NCBI GenBank assembly: GCA_030323885.1
Contig: CM059196.1
Coordinates: 41,928,798 to 41,992,797 of the forward strand
Direction of reading: 5' to 3'
Source: Branchipolynoe longqiensis
Lineage: Eukaryota; Annelida; Polychaeta; Phyllodocida; Polynoidae
Length of the DNA stretch: 64,000 bases
Part shown: in pieces, positions 42,315 through 52,640 of the stretch
How the letters are laid out: each line of letters starts with the position of its first letter
Numbering within the stretch: position 1 is the stretch's first letter
Notes under the pieces: model-generated
The model's database searches: none
What the model saw: only the letters and a program-made list of their open reading frames with translations
What the model was told of the DNA's origin: nothing
Position numbers and translations under genes: made by a program

Positions 42315-44660
42315 GTATGAAGGTATTATTGATCTATTACGTAATGAGAAGACAATACAAATTAGCTCTTCATGCGCTAGGTCAAGTTCACAGGTACAAT
42401 GGTGTTATTTATGTATTAGGTAATGAGAAGACAATACAAATTAGCTCTTCATATGCTGGGCCAAGTTCACAGGTACGAAGGTATTATTGATCTATTACGT
42501 AATGAGAAGACAATACAAATTAGCTTGTCATAAGCTAGGTCAAGTTCACAGGTACAAAGGTGGTATTTATGTATTAGGTAATGAGGAGACAATACAAATT
42601 AGCTCTTCATGCACTGGGTCAAGTTCACAGGTATGAAGGTATTATTGATCTATTATGTAATGAGAAGACAATACAAATTAGCTCTTCATACGCTGGGTCA
42701 AGTTCACAGGTATGAAGGTATTATTGATCTATTATGTAATGAGAAGACAATACAAATTAGCTCTTCATACGCTGGGTCAAGTTCACAGGTATGAAGGTAT
42801 TATTGATCTATTATGTAATGAGAAGACAATACAAATTAACTCTTCATACGCTGGGTCAAGTTCACAGGTATGAAGGTATTATTGATCTATTACGTAATGA
42901 GGAGACAATACAAATTAGCTCTTCATGCGCTGGGCCAAATTCACAGGTATGAAGGTATTATTGATCTATTATGTAATGCGGAGACAATACAAATTAACTC
43001 TTCATACGCTGGGTCAAGTTCACAGGTATGAAGGTATTATTGATCTATTACGTAATGAGAAGACAATACAAATTAGCTCTTCATGCGCTGGGTCAAGTTC
43101 ACAGGTATGAAGGTATTATTGATCTATTATGTAATGAGAAGACAATACAAATTAACTCTTCATACGCTGGGTCAAGTTCACAGGTATGAAGGTATTATTG
43201 ATCTATTACGTAATGAGGAGACAATACAAATTAGCTCTTCATGCGCTGGGCCAAATTCACAGTATGAAGGTATTATTGATCTATTATGTAATGCGGAGAC
43301 AATACAAATTAACTCTTCATACGCTGGGTCAAGTTCACAGGTATGAAGGTATTATTGATCTATTACGTAATGAGAAGACAATACAAATTAGCTCTTCATG
43401 CGCTGGGTCAAGTTCACAGGTATGAAGGTATTATTGATCTATTATGTAATGAGAAGACAATACAAATTAACTCTTCATACGCTGGGTCAAGTTCACAGGT
43501 ATGAAGGTATTATTGATCTATTACGTAATGAGGAGACAATACAAATTAGCTCTTCATGCGCTGGGCCAAATTCACAAGTATGAAGGTATTATTGATCTAT
43601 TATGTAATGCGGAGACAATACAAATTAACTCTTCATACGCTGGGTCAAGTTCACAGGTATGAAGGTATTATTGATCTATTACGTAATGAGAAGACAATAC
43701 AAATTAGCTCTTCATGCGCTGGGTCAAGTTCACAGGTATGAAGGTATTATTGATCTATTATGTAATGCGAAGACAATACAAATTAATCTTCATCGCTGGG
43801 TCAAGTTCACAGGTATGAGGTATTATTGTTTATTACGTAATGAGAAGACAATACAAATTAGCTCTTCATGCGCTGGGTCAAGTTCACAGGTATGAAGGTA
43901 TTATTGATCTATTATGTAATGAGAAGACAATACAAATTAACTCTTCATACGCTGGGTCAAGTTCACAGGTATGAAGGTATTATTGATCTATTACGTAATG
44001 AGAAGACAATACAAATTAGCTCTTCATGCACTGGGTCAAGTTCACAGGTATGAAGGTATTATTGATCTATTATGTAATGAGAAGACAATACAACTTATAT
44101 CTTCATGCGCTGGGTCAAGTTCACAGGTATGCAGGTATTATTTATCTATTACGTAATGAGAAGACAATACAAATTAGCTCTTCATGTGCTAGGTCAAGTT
44201 CACAGGTACAATGGTGTTATTTATGTATTAGGTAATGAGAAGACAATACAAATTATCTCTTCATACGCTGGGCCAAGTTCACAGGTACGAAGGTATTATT
44301 GATCTATTACGTAATGAGGAGACAATACAAATTAGCTCTTCATACGCTGGGCCAAATTCACAGGTATGAAGGTGGTATTAATATATTATGTAATGAGGAG
44401 ACAATACAAATTATGTCTTCATACGCTGGGCCAAGTTCACAGCTACGAAGGTATTATTGATATATAACGTAATGAGAAGACAATACAAATTAGCTTGTCA
44501 TAACCTAGGTCAAGTTCACAGGTACTAAGGTGTTATTTATCATAGATATCTATGATATAATGAGAAGACAATACAAATTAGCTCTTCATACGCTGGGCCA
44601 AGTTCACAGGTTCAGAGGTATTATTGATCTATTACGTCATGAGAAGACATTACAAATTAG
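42292..44660 (+). repeat. 79-bp tandem array carrying the exon 2 end and splice donor, about 30 copies
   Basis: The first copy is the exon 2 end itself (cgctgggccaaattcacag|gtatgaagg). Copies follow every 79 bp (tcacag near 42392, 42470, 42549, 42628, 42707, 42786, 42865, 42944, 43023 and so on to 44607), most preserving (t/g)caag/cc-ttcacag|gtatgaaggtattattgat. Between about 42865 and 44050 the copies form a four-unit higher-order repeat of about 316 bp (ccaaattcac at 42935, 43251, 43566). End copies are more diverged (acaatgg, acgaagg variants). Confidence 0.95.
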
Positions 44661-45648
44661 TTTGGTTGAGCTATCTCTGGCTGGACCCTTTGTAAAAGGG
44701 CCCTCCACTTTATTAAGTTAAAATTCTGCACACGTGAGGAAGATATCAAGGGAGCATGGGTGAATGTGACCTCCCCTAAACCGTTAGCCCCCCACCGTGT
44801 TGGGGGCAGTCAGCTGATGCCCAAGGTGTTCCTGCTCAGTAATTCTAGCAACTGATAAAGCGAATGATGCAAAGCATAATACTGCTCCTCCCATTAACCA
44901 GAGAATATCAGCCCACGTGCTTCCACAAAAACACATAAGACAATAATAATACATCGATATATATCATCATCAAAGGCCTTCTTATATTTAGGTAAGCACC
45001 GGGAAAATTCATATCAATATATAGTTGGTGGTAAAAGGCAGATAATACAGGTGGACTACATTCAAAATAATATTCGCATAACGATTTATACATTAAATTT
45101 ATTTTTTATTTGGTAGCCCTAGCTACTCCCACAACCCTGTCTCTCTGACAGGGCTGCTAAAGAACCCATTAGGAAAAAGTGTGGAAAGCCTGGGTTTATC
45201 GAAGTAACCACTTGATATTGCAATCCAATGTGTTCAACATATGATATAAATATCTATTTAAAACAAGCCGCTCATTTTGGCGAGATAATTGATGAAAGTC
45301 TTGAAATGGTTAATATTGTTATTTCAGGTGACTTGAGCTAGCTGCTGATGACAATATCAGACTACATATACATAAATTGCAATGTAAATAATTGCACATG
45401 GCTGGAAGACCAATGCTACAGCGCTGACAATAGACTTTATTCAAAGAATAAACTATATTGTGAACAACAACAACAAAATCACTTTACAATTGCACCAGTA
45501 TCTAAATTGGACTTGTACAGTAAATTCTCCAACAAATATTTTGGTTTTGAAAATTGTGTGCTTTCATCGAGCGATTCAGCTTTAAAGCAAAGCACAAAAA
45601 TACATGGATTGCAGGAGTGAAAAGTTGCCTGCATTTTCTTTTACTCAG

Positions 45649-45810
45649 GGCGGTGGTTTAAAAAAGAGAAACCGGATGTGGGCCAGATGAAAGCCAACTT
45701 CCGGTCAGCCATGAACTCGTTGCGGGACGTCGAGTGGATGCGGGGTCTGAGTGAGGCAAAGGGGCCTAACGCTAACCGGATTTATCGCTTCATTCGCGGT
45801 GATGAACTAG
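45649..45810 (+). CDS. IRF-domain gene, exon 3: second half of the IRF DNA-binding domain
   Basis: Acceptor ttcttttactcag, donor GAACTAG|GTAAGT; phase 1 at both ends. It encodes RWFKKEKPDVGQMKANFRSA, MNSLRDVEWMRGLSEAKGPN and ANRIYRFIRGDEL. KANFRxAMNSL is the recognition helix of IRF factors, with the DNA-contacting Arg, Asn and Ser in place, and the end RIYRF corresponds to the R(V/M)YR strand of the family. With exon 2 it makes a complete IRF DBD of about 115 residues. Confidence 0.92.
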
Positions 45811-45849
45811 GTAAGTCTAGACAAAAGAAAGTCGGTGAGATTCTTTTAA

Positions 45850-46112
45850 ATGTTTGTTTGTTGTTGTTATACCTCCTAGCAATAGCAGGACAGTTCCGAC
45901 TTGTGACATTGCACACTCATGGCGACTTTATAGTTCTGCCCCACTGGGTAATCAGGCCACCGGCACAATGACCCGATATTCCAATCAGTCACATTATCCT
46001 GACACTTAGCATATCCTATTAATTCATTGGTTCGACTCGACTTCGAACCGAACTCCGACATTTCCGCATGCGAGACCCGCGCTCTAATGATTAGGCCACC
46101 ACACTCGGTTCC
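45850..46112 (-). mobile_element. SINE (family A, second head type)
   Basis: Minus strand, 40 bp after the exon 3 donor. The head contains ggcctaatcattagagcg with a B-box-like ggttcgaagtc. A deletion removed part of the body (tcctattaattcattgg). Confidence 0.75.
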
Positions 46113-46582
46113 TTTGAGATGAGATAGCTGTGTGTGAAGTGCATTGGACATGTTAGCGCGAACATGGGTAAGTCTTGACAGAACGGGACGTGGTAGGGTC
46201 CACCTTTGTCGCCACCTGGTGGAACCCGAGCGAACTGACTTGCGCTATGGTGGCGTCAAAGCCTGGAACTGGCCCATTGTTGTGTCGGTCGACCCCCCTC
46301 CCCCCCTTATGGGCCCCACACCGAGTGAACTGGTTTGCACCTACGGTGGTGCCGCCTTCCGTCAAACTCCCGCATTTCCCATTGCTTCCAGCCGGCCGCT
46401 GTCGGCCCACCGGCGTTATGCTGGTGCCACCTACCGTTAAAGCCTGGACCTAGACCATCATTGTGTCGCCCCTTGACGTCACACAAACTGCTCACTCGCT
46501 CACTTGCCGCCTGGACACGAGCCCGCAAAGTCAGGTTGATCACCTGTAATTTGCAGAACAAGAAGACGGAAGACGAAAATGC

Positions 46583-47557
46583 CGAAATGCAAAAGCAAGT
46601 GCACTCACCCTGAGAAATACACTGCCTACCAGACAACCACACCAGCATGGAGGCCACCCTCACTCGGTTGTTGCTAAACCCGCCGCCCCGATCTCCAAAT
46701 GCATGAAGGACAATAACGACGTATGTGCGAACACCGACACAGACCCGGAAAGCCCCGTTGCGAGCACCAGCGCAGAAGGCCGCAACACAATGGAACAAAC
46801 CATCTCAGATTGCCTGGAAACCATCACCAAAAGTATCCTGACCCGGATTTCCGCACTTGAGGTGAAGAAAACACCCAAGAAACAACAACTGGAGCCGTTG
46901 GAAAGCACGGGAACCGCACCACGCACTCGACGCCATGGAGACTGATCACGTTCGCCATCATCACAACGGCCAACACATGGCCACCGTCACACCAGAAGCC
47001 AATCACAAAGCCACACACGATCACCAGACAGGCGCCACCAAGTAGACAAACGTGATGATGTCCACCGCTGAAACTACAAATGCACCAGCCGCAAACAAGC
47101 ACCATCATCCATGTGCAGTAACTCCGCCCACCGCGACTCCATTGATGACCTATTTAACCACCCAACCACCGCATGGTCGACTAAACGAAGTAGGCTTTCA
47201 CAAATGCCCAACACTTTTGTTATATGCTGTGACAGGAAATGGGAAGTAGGGTTGGGCGAGAGCGCGTGTATGGAATATTTCTGTGTGTTATTTTGTATGT
47301 GTAAGGACACGTCAGTGCCCCGGTCTTGGATAGAGCCAATCAGGGAAGACCAGGAGCAGCGAGCCACCATGGCACTGGACTGGGAGTGGGAGTCATGCAT
47401 CATGTGGTCGGAACTAGTATTTTCGATGATTGACAATGGCAGACTGCCCAAAGGATGGGACGACCTGTACAAAATCAAGGACGTGCAACGGGATGCTTGC
47501 GGGGTCGGGCTCAGACTCTCTACCAAAAAATGGAGGACCACAGACTATTATAAATGA
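46583..47557 (+). pseudogene. DIRS-like gag-type region
   Basis: Frames give a Ser/Thr/Pro-rich start, EQTISDCLETITKSILTRIS (helical), an Arg/His/Ser-rich stretch, then RTKRSRLSQMPN-like sequence and FVICCDRKWEVGLGESACM to MALDWEWESCIMWSEL. Two frame breaks are needed. The position upstream of RT and the basic middle are as expected of a DIRS first protein. I know no catalytic function for it. Confidence 0.5.
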
Positions 47558-47613
47558 ATGGATGATTATGACTCTGGTAGGCGAGAGTTCTCCACCGAAA
47601 CTGACGGCCGCCC

Positions 47614-48340
47614 TTGCCATCAGTGGAACTGCTGGTGGGCTACCACGACCAGCAGCTACTCGAATACTTGGAATTTGGGTGGCCTGCTGACTTCACTGGA
47701 GACCGACCCCCCCTGCCCTCGATTGCCAACCACAAAGAGGACCCAGCACACCTGAAGTGGGTGGAGATACGTCGCGAAGGAGCTGGAGCATGGCACACTG
47801 CTCGGGCCCTTTCAGTGACACCCCATTCGCACCCTGGGCGCAGACGAGCCCGATGATGACATGCCCCAAAAAGAACATGGATGAGAGGCGGGTCATCGTG
47901 GACTTGAGCTACCCGAGAGGGGCCAGCGTCAACGTCAAAGGCCAATATCATGGAAGAGCCTCCACCTACACGCTCCTGGGTATAATGGACTTGGCGGATG
48001 AGGTCAAGCGCCCTGCCAGCACATGCTACATCTGGTCTGCTGATCTGACCAGAGCCCACCAGCAGCTCCGGGCCTGCCTGCTCTCCATCCCACTATACTG
48101 CATAGTTTGTCAGGAAACACCTGGTTCCCGACGAGCTAGTCTTGGACATCACCTGGTTCCTCAGGTATGCTGAGACCACAAACGGGCTCGTCCTCCTGAG
48201 GCCACCGCCGACCAAGATCTCGATAATCGAATGCCACTCGACCCTAAACACAGCTATTAACTACATCTCCGAAGCCTACCTGCCAGCCATCACCGACATG
48301 GCATACTCAACCAGCTGGAAACAATCAACTTGGTTGTCGC
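47614..48340 (+). pseudogene. DIRS-like reverse transcriptase, broken
   Basis: Visible pieces are LLEYLEFGWPADFTGDRPPL, then in another frame GPFSDTPFAPWAQTSPMMTC, DERRVIVDLSYPRGASVN, TYTLLGIMDLADEV and CYIWSADLTRAHQQLR. These are characteristic of DIRS reverse transcriptases. The catalytic YxDD box expected downstream is not seen; TTNGLVLLRP-like sequence sits where it should approach. It is therefore inactive. Confidence 0.75.
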
Positions 48341-48349
48341 ACTGAACAA

Positions 48350-48630
48350 CTTGGCATCACCAGATCCCCAAGACTTCATTCACTATTGTCATTAACACTG
48401 ACACCCAAGCATCACAGGTGGTTCTGTCAACTGGCGTGGGTCGTGACCCGGTACTCTGTCCATGCACCTGCGAGGTGTGGAGGTTCGTGGCAAACCACAG
48501 TACCACCCTCGACATCATCCAGAAGCCAGGGAAAGACCTAATTCTGGTGGACGCCCTAAGCAGGTGGTACACTGACTCAAATGCAGACACCAAAGCCCCT
48601 ATACTATGCATGGAGAAAGGACTCTCCTAA
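48350..48630 (+). pseudogene. DIRS-like RNase H region
   Basis: Translation shows TDTQASQVVLSTGVGRDPV, EVWRFVANHSTTLDIIQKPG and KDLILVDALSRWYTDS. The TDAS-like start and the DALSR end are typical of the RNase H domain that follows RT. One acidic residue set appears intact, but the upstream frame is broken. Confidence 0.65.
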
Positions 48631-49019
48631 ATCAAAGTAACCTATTGCCTTGACGTCGTTGGCCCGCCCATCGAAATGGCCGGACCTGGGTAGCTCCATT
48701 AAAATTGCCTCTCTCTTCTCATGTCCAACGTCGCCGACCCGCCCTGCCATCATTGCCCTCCTGAGGGCTGGCCTTGCATCCAAGTCCTGGCGCAACAAAG
48801 CACTCCAGGTTCGATCCTCGGCAGCCACACCAACTGGACGTCATGGCCTTCACTGGACACCGCAACGTCACCCTCCGATCGCCTGTCACCGTGTACAACT
48901 ACCTGAGCGGTGCCCACACCTGGACCCGGCTGATGGGTGGGTCCCCCAAAGGCTTCGATACCTACCCAGCTCAACTCATGAAACAGGGCATGGCACGATC
49001 ATCGACCCCCCGCTCCATG

Positions 49020-49512
49020 CCGGTGTTGCGGTTTCCGAGGCACACCAGTTTGCCAGGGACACATCGCTTCTGCGCATGCGTCAAAATTGAACAGCATCAT
49101 CACTAACCTTATAAATTTAATATAATGTTTTTGGTAAACATGTTTTCTATATGTGTACCAAGCAATTTGTTTCTAGGTGGTGTCGTTTTAGAGATATTTC
49201 ACTTTTTCTGTATTTTGTGTATGAAGATTGCTCACGACCATTGACAATGCCTTCAGTTTGATGGTAGGCCCAGTGCAAACCATTAGTTTTATTCAAAATT
49301 AATAGAAAGCAAGAACCCTACCCTTATAAATTTAATATAATCTTTATGGTAAAGATGTTTTCTATATGTGTACCAAGCAATTTGTTTCTAGGTGGTGTAA
49401 TTTGAGAGATATTTGACATTTTCTGTATGAAGATTTGCTCACGGCCGTTGACAATGCATTTGAATGGATGTGTCCCTGGCAAACTGATGTGCCTCGGAAA
49501 CCGCAACACCGG
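49020..49512. mobile_element. MITE with 44-bp CCGGTGTTGCGG termini and 212-bp core satellite
   Basis: Terminal repeats start ccggtgttgcggtttccgag and match over 44 bp with one mismatch. The core has two tandem copies (period about 212 bp) of the sequence that appears three times in 13283-14037 (ccttataaatttaatataat, ttgtttctaggtggtgt). It is inserted in the DIRS recombinase. The target duplication is unclear (possibly GC). Confidence 0.9.
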
Positions 49513-50009
49513 CCCCGCCCATCACGACCAGCCACGTCACTGACATCATACGATACTTCAGGGTGGGAGGCCCAGCAGCTCGAGTGTTGATTACAGCAAC
49601 ACTGATCACCTACTTCACTCTGATACGGCAGAGCAACCTACTGATCACCAATAAAAGACACTCGCCGCATACCATGATTCGAGAGGATGTGTGAGAAGAA
49701 CCAGATGCACTCGTCATTTGCATATGCACTACCAAAACCTCCCGATCTCCAGATGACGCTTATACGGTTTAACTGGCGGCCATCCCTGACTCGCCATGCT
49801 GCCCCCCTGGTCGCCTGGAGGGCCTACAACAAAAGGAACCAGCTCACCCCGACGACCACAGCCTTCACCATCCCTGACAGTCGGCCTCTTACTCCCCCGG
49901 ACTCTCACGCTCGCCATATGGAAGGCCCTGCAGTCCAAGGGGCATCTGCTCGCCACGCCCTTCATGCTCCATAGCCTCAGGATGGGCGATACCCAGGCCT
50001 GGCCATGCC

Positions 50010-50057
50010 GTGCCAAGCTCCCGGATGTCCTCCCAAGGACATCCGGGAGCTTGGCAC
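50010..50057. repeat. Perfect 22-bp hairpin
   Basis: Arms 50010-50031 and 50036-50057 are exact complements (gtgccaagctcccggatgtc... mirrored) around the loop ccca. It lies in the recombinase coding part near the conserved GTW. Confidence 0.9.
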
Positions 50058-50626
50058 CTGGAGATCCGAGGCCATGAACTCATACCTCCCACCGATGGCC
50101 TTCTCCTTGGCCACTCAAGTGCTCTCCACACTATTTGGTTGAGAGCGGTGATTGTCCATCGGTTAATTGGCCGGTCTACATTGTCCTCTATTGTTCTTTT
50201 GTCTGTTTCTTAATGCTCTTCATTGTTCTAGTAGCGATCTTACCATTAGACCTTGATTGACCCTGATTGTATGGATCCATAGACTGGAGGCTTGGTGTTT
50301 TGATCCTTAATTGCCCAATTGTTCTCATTTTACTCTACATTGTTCTCATAGTATCCCTGACTGTTAACCGTTATTGTTGCTCATTGTTGATCCCTAGCCT
50401 GAAGGTCATTTACTGCCCCGTTGACCTGACAAATAAAGGCATCTTATACCACTTCTGTTTCATCATGAATTACAATGGTGAAGATCGAAGTTTACTGAAT
50501 GTGTTGTGGTTTAATATTGCATATTCCAATGAAACCATTATATTTGGAAAATCAAAACACTTGCGTAGATTTGATCATATGTATCCAAGTTATGTATTAG
50601 CAAACCTACTTCCGTTATTCTTTCAG

Positions 50627-50682
50627 TGAAATTAAAGAAGCAATCGAGGACTGCAGCGAATGTAGGTCGACGTTCAACTTGA
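50627..50682 (+). CDS. IRF-domain gene, exon 4 (tentative): short basic C-terminal tail
   Basis: The acceptor ccgttattctttcag ends at 50626. With the phase 1 exon 3 the frame reads V KLKKQSRTAANVGRRST and stops at TGA 50680-50682. The tail is basic, as often follows an IRF DBD, and may assist nuclear localisation. An aataaa occurs at 50726. Total codon count (1290 with stop) is in phase over all four exons. No IRF-association domain follows within the window. An alternative is that the true next exon lies elsewhere. Confidence 0.5.
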
Positions 50683-50725
50683 CAGCCCCACACCAAACTA
50701 AGTTTAAATCTTCAACTCTTTACCA

Positions 50726-50731
50726 AATAAA
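50726..50731 (+). terminator. Candidate polyadenylation signal of the IRF gene
   Basis: AATAAA lies 44 bp after the predicted stop, a suitable distance for a short 3' UTR. Confidence 0.45.
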
Positions 50732-50921
50732 GACCCCACAAAAATGGTCCTAATCAATCTTATTTCAAAGGATGGCAGAATAGCGGTGTACATTTTAATT
50801 GAATGTATGTATACACATCAAATTACTGAGTACATTTTAAATGAATATATGTATATTTTATTTAATTCTTTAAATACTGCATGGGTTTATCTCTCTTTCC
50901 AAGATTCTTCCAGAAGAAAGG

Positions 50922-51115
50922 TTTGAATTTGTTTGTTTGCTTGTTTAGGTTTGACGTCCTAACAATATGTAAAGTCCTATCATGATGGATACCTATTTGT
51001 GATAGTGCATACCTTTATAGTGCTGTCGCACTCGGAGACCCGGCTGCTGGCACCATGGCCCAATTTCCCAGTCAGTCATATTGACCTGCTATTGAGCTAA
51101 CCAGTCCTGTCTCAA
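50922..51115 (-). mobile_element. SINE (family A), tail half, degenerate
   Basis: Contains ggtttgacgtcctaacaata, cctttatagtgctgtcgc and gagctaaccagtcctg; the head is absent. Confidence 0.7.
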
Positions 51116-51409
51116 TTTTCTGATGTGGACGTGGCTATTGAGATGTTGCTGATAGGGAATAAAATTGCCTCATCGGATGGTTTTGAGCTTTTGTCGTTTT
51201 GGTTTAGATAAATGTATTAGGTTGATCATTATAAACAACCTTGCTTTTGTCTGAACTATCTTTTTATTACGAATGAGTAGACTTGAATGGCTAACTTTAG
51301 AAATACTTGAAGTGAAAAAAAGAGTTAAATTACTTTTAGCATGAGAGGGTGAATTAAAAATTAAAAATGAGAGATTGCCTGCCATTTGGATTTGGCCGGT
51401 GTTGCGCCT

Positions 51410-52035
51410 ACTGCCTGGTCCCCACCTCCCTCTGCCCCACCCTCCCTCATTCCCCCACCCTCTCCCCCTCTCCACCTCCCTCTCCCCCTCCCGCCGTCCG
51501 CTCCCTCCTTCCTCCCGGCTTCACCGCCCTTCCCCCTCCCTCACTCCCCTTCCATCCCCATCCCCTCCCCCTTCGATCCCACCCTCCCCCGGCCTCACTG
51601 CCCTTCCCCTCCCTTTTCCCCTCCCTTATCCACCTTACCCAGCGCTCTCACACCAGGAGCGCTCTCACACAACACATCCCTCCCCCTTCCTCCCCCTTCC
51701 CCCTCCTCCCCCTTTCCTCTCCGCCTCCCCTCCCCTTTCCTCCCCCACACTCCCTCTCCCCCTCCCTCTCCTCACCCACCTCACTCGGCTCTCTCACACC
51801 ACACTTCCTCCCCCTCCCCCTCTGCCTCCTCCTCCCCCTCCCTCCCCTCCTCTGCACTCCCTCTCCTCACCCACCTTAGACGGCGCTCTCACACCAAATT
51901 TCCCTCCCTCTCGCTCTCCCTCCCTCTCCGCCTCCTCCTCCCCTTCCCCCGCACTCCCTCTCCCTCTCTCCATCCTCACCCACCTCAGTCAGCGCTCTCA
52001 CACCACACCTCACGACCCCCTCCCCCTCCCTGATG
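51410..52035 (+). repeat. Homopyrimidine C/T satellite
   Basis: About 620 bp almost only C and T on the + strand, with a minisatellite layer: gcgctctcacacca-like phrases recur near 51640, 51658, 51786, 51880 and 51989. Likely triplex-forming. Long Pro/Ser/Leu frames are artefacts. Confidence 0.9.
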
Positions 52036-52640
52036 TAAGTGGGGGGTGGGGGGGAAGGGAGGTCCCCACTGGTTGCGTGTTGCTACTGCTATAGAACTCC
52101 CCCCACCACCCCGAGCACCACCCTGCCCCTCCACCGCTCCACCCACCAACCCCCACCACCATACACACATTCTGTCTGGTGGGGTTTGACGGTGTGTGTG
52201 GTTGAGGTGTAGGTGGGTATGGTGGGGGTGTATGTATAGGTGTGTGTGGTGGCGTTGTAGGGTGGGTGTGTAGGGTGCTTTGTGTTGGAGTTGTAGGGGT
52301 TTTGCAGAGCGGCACCTCACAATCTTTAGCATCCCTAAACCCCCCCACACACCTACATCCTCAACACAGCCCTAAGCCTCCACCACACACACCTAGACCC
52401 CCACCACATGCCTATGCCCCCACCACACACACCACACCTACACCACCGCCACACACCTACACCTTCATCACACACACCTACACCTCAACCACACACACCT
52501 ACACCCCCAGAACACACACACCACACACTTCCACCCCCAGCACACACACTCACCACAGACCTACATCATCAACACACACATACCTACACCCCCACCACAT
52601 CCCTAAACCCCACCACACCCCCACCACACACCTACCAAGC
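52035..52640. repeat. G/T-rich then C/A-rich satellites in inverted relation
   Basis: A G/T-rich part (52035-52065 and 52195-52310: ggtgtgtgtggttg) and C/A-rich parts (52100-52165 and 52340-52640: caccacacacacctaca) are complementary, giving hairpin potential. No coding capacity. Confidence 0.85.

Larger units (their letters stand above)
48774..50155 (+). pseudogene. DIRS-like tyrosine recombinase, interrupted by a MITE
   Basis: Before the insertion: VYNYLSGAHTWTRLMGG and QLMKQGMARS, a SAM-like core-binding region. After it: TSHVTDIIRYF, a TYFTLIRQSNLLIT-type strand, and at the end DIRELGTWRSEAMNSYLPPM, which carries the GTW and the candidate catalytic Tyr. The MITE at 49020-49512 splits it between SMP and the TSHV segment. 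Frame shifts add to the loss. Confidence 0.65.
46150..50470 (+). mobile_element. Decayed DIRS-like (tyrosine-recombinase) retrotransposon
   Basis: Along the + strand one can read a gag-like region, a reverse-transcriptase region, RNase H and a tyrosine recombinase, in the order typical of DIRS elements. The 3' part carries aataaa at 50432. Several frameshifts and stops are present, and a MITE splits the recombinase. It lies wholly in the last intron of the IRF gene, same strand. Borders are approximate. The 5' part (46190-46490) has two related segments (ctatggtggcgtcaaagcctgg and gctggtgccacc-taccgttaaagcctgg) that may be remains of terminal repeats. Confidence 0.75.

Noticed and set aside
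42292..44660. Resemblance of the array to a CRISPR (regular units)
   Set aside because: Units are directly adjacent with no unique spacers, in a eukaryotic intron.
42125..44721. Many overlapping 60-90-residue frames in the 79-bp array
   Set aside because: They are periodic copies of one another created by the tandem repeat; only the exon 2 part has IRF similarity.
45348..45620. A 90-residue frame in IRF intron 2 as an extra exon
   Set aside because: The upstream acceptor at 45328 leads to an in-frame stop in the phase required by exon 2, and no donor joins it in phase to exon 3.
46307..46798. Minus-strand frame of 163 residues
   Set aside because: It lies antisense to the DIRS-like element's 5' part and shows no recognisable motif.
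51367..52094. Pro/Ser/Leu frames up to 239 residues
   Set aside because: Homopyrimidine satellite; all three frames stay open together.
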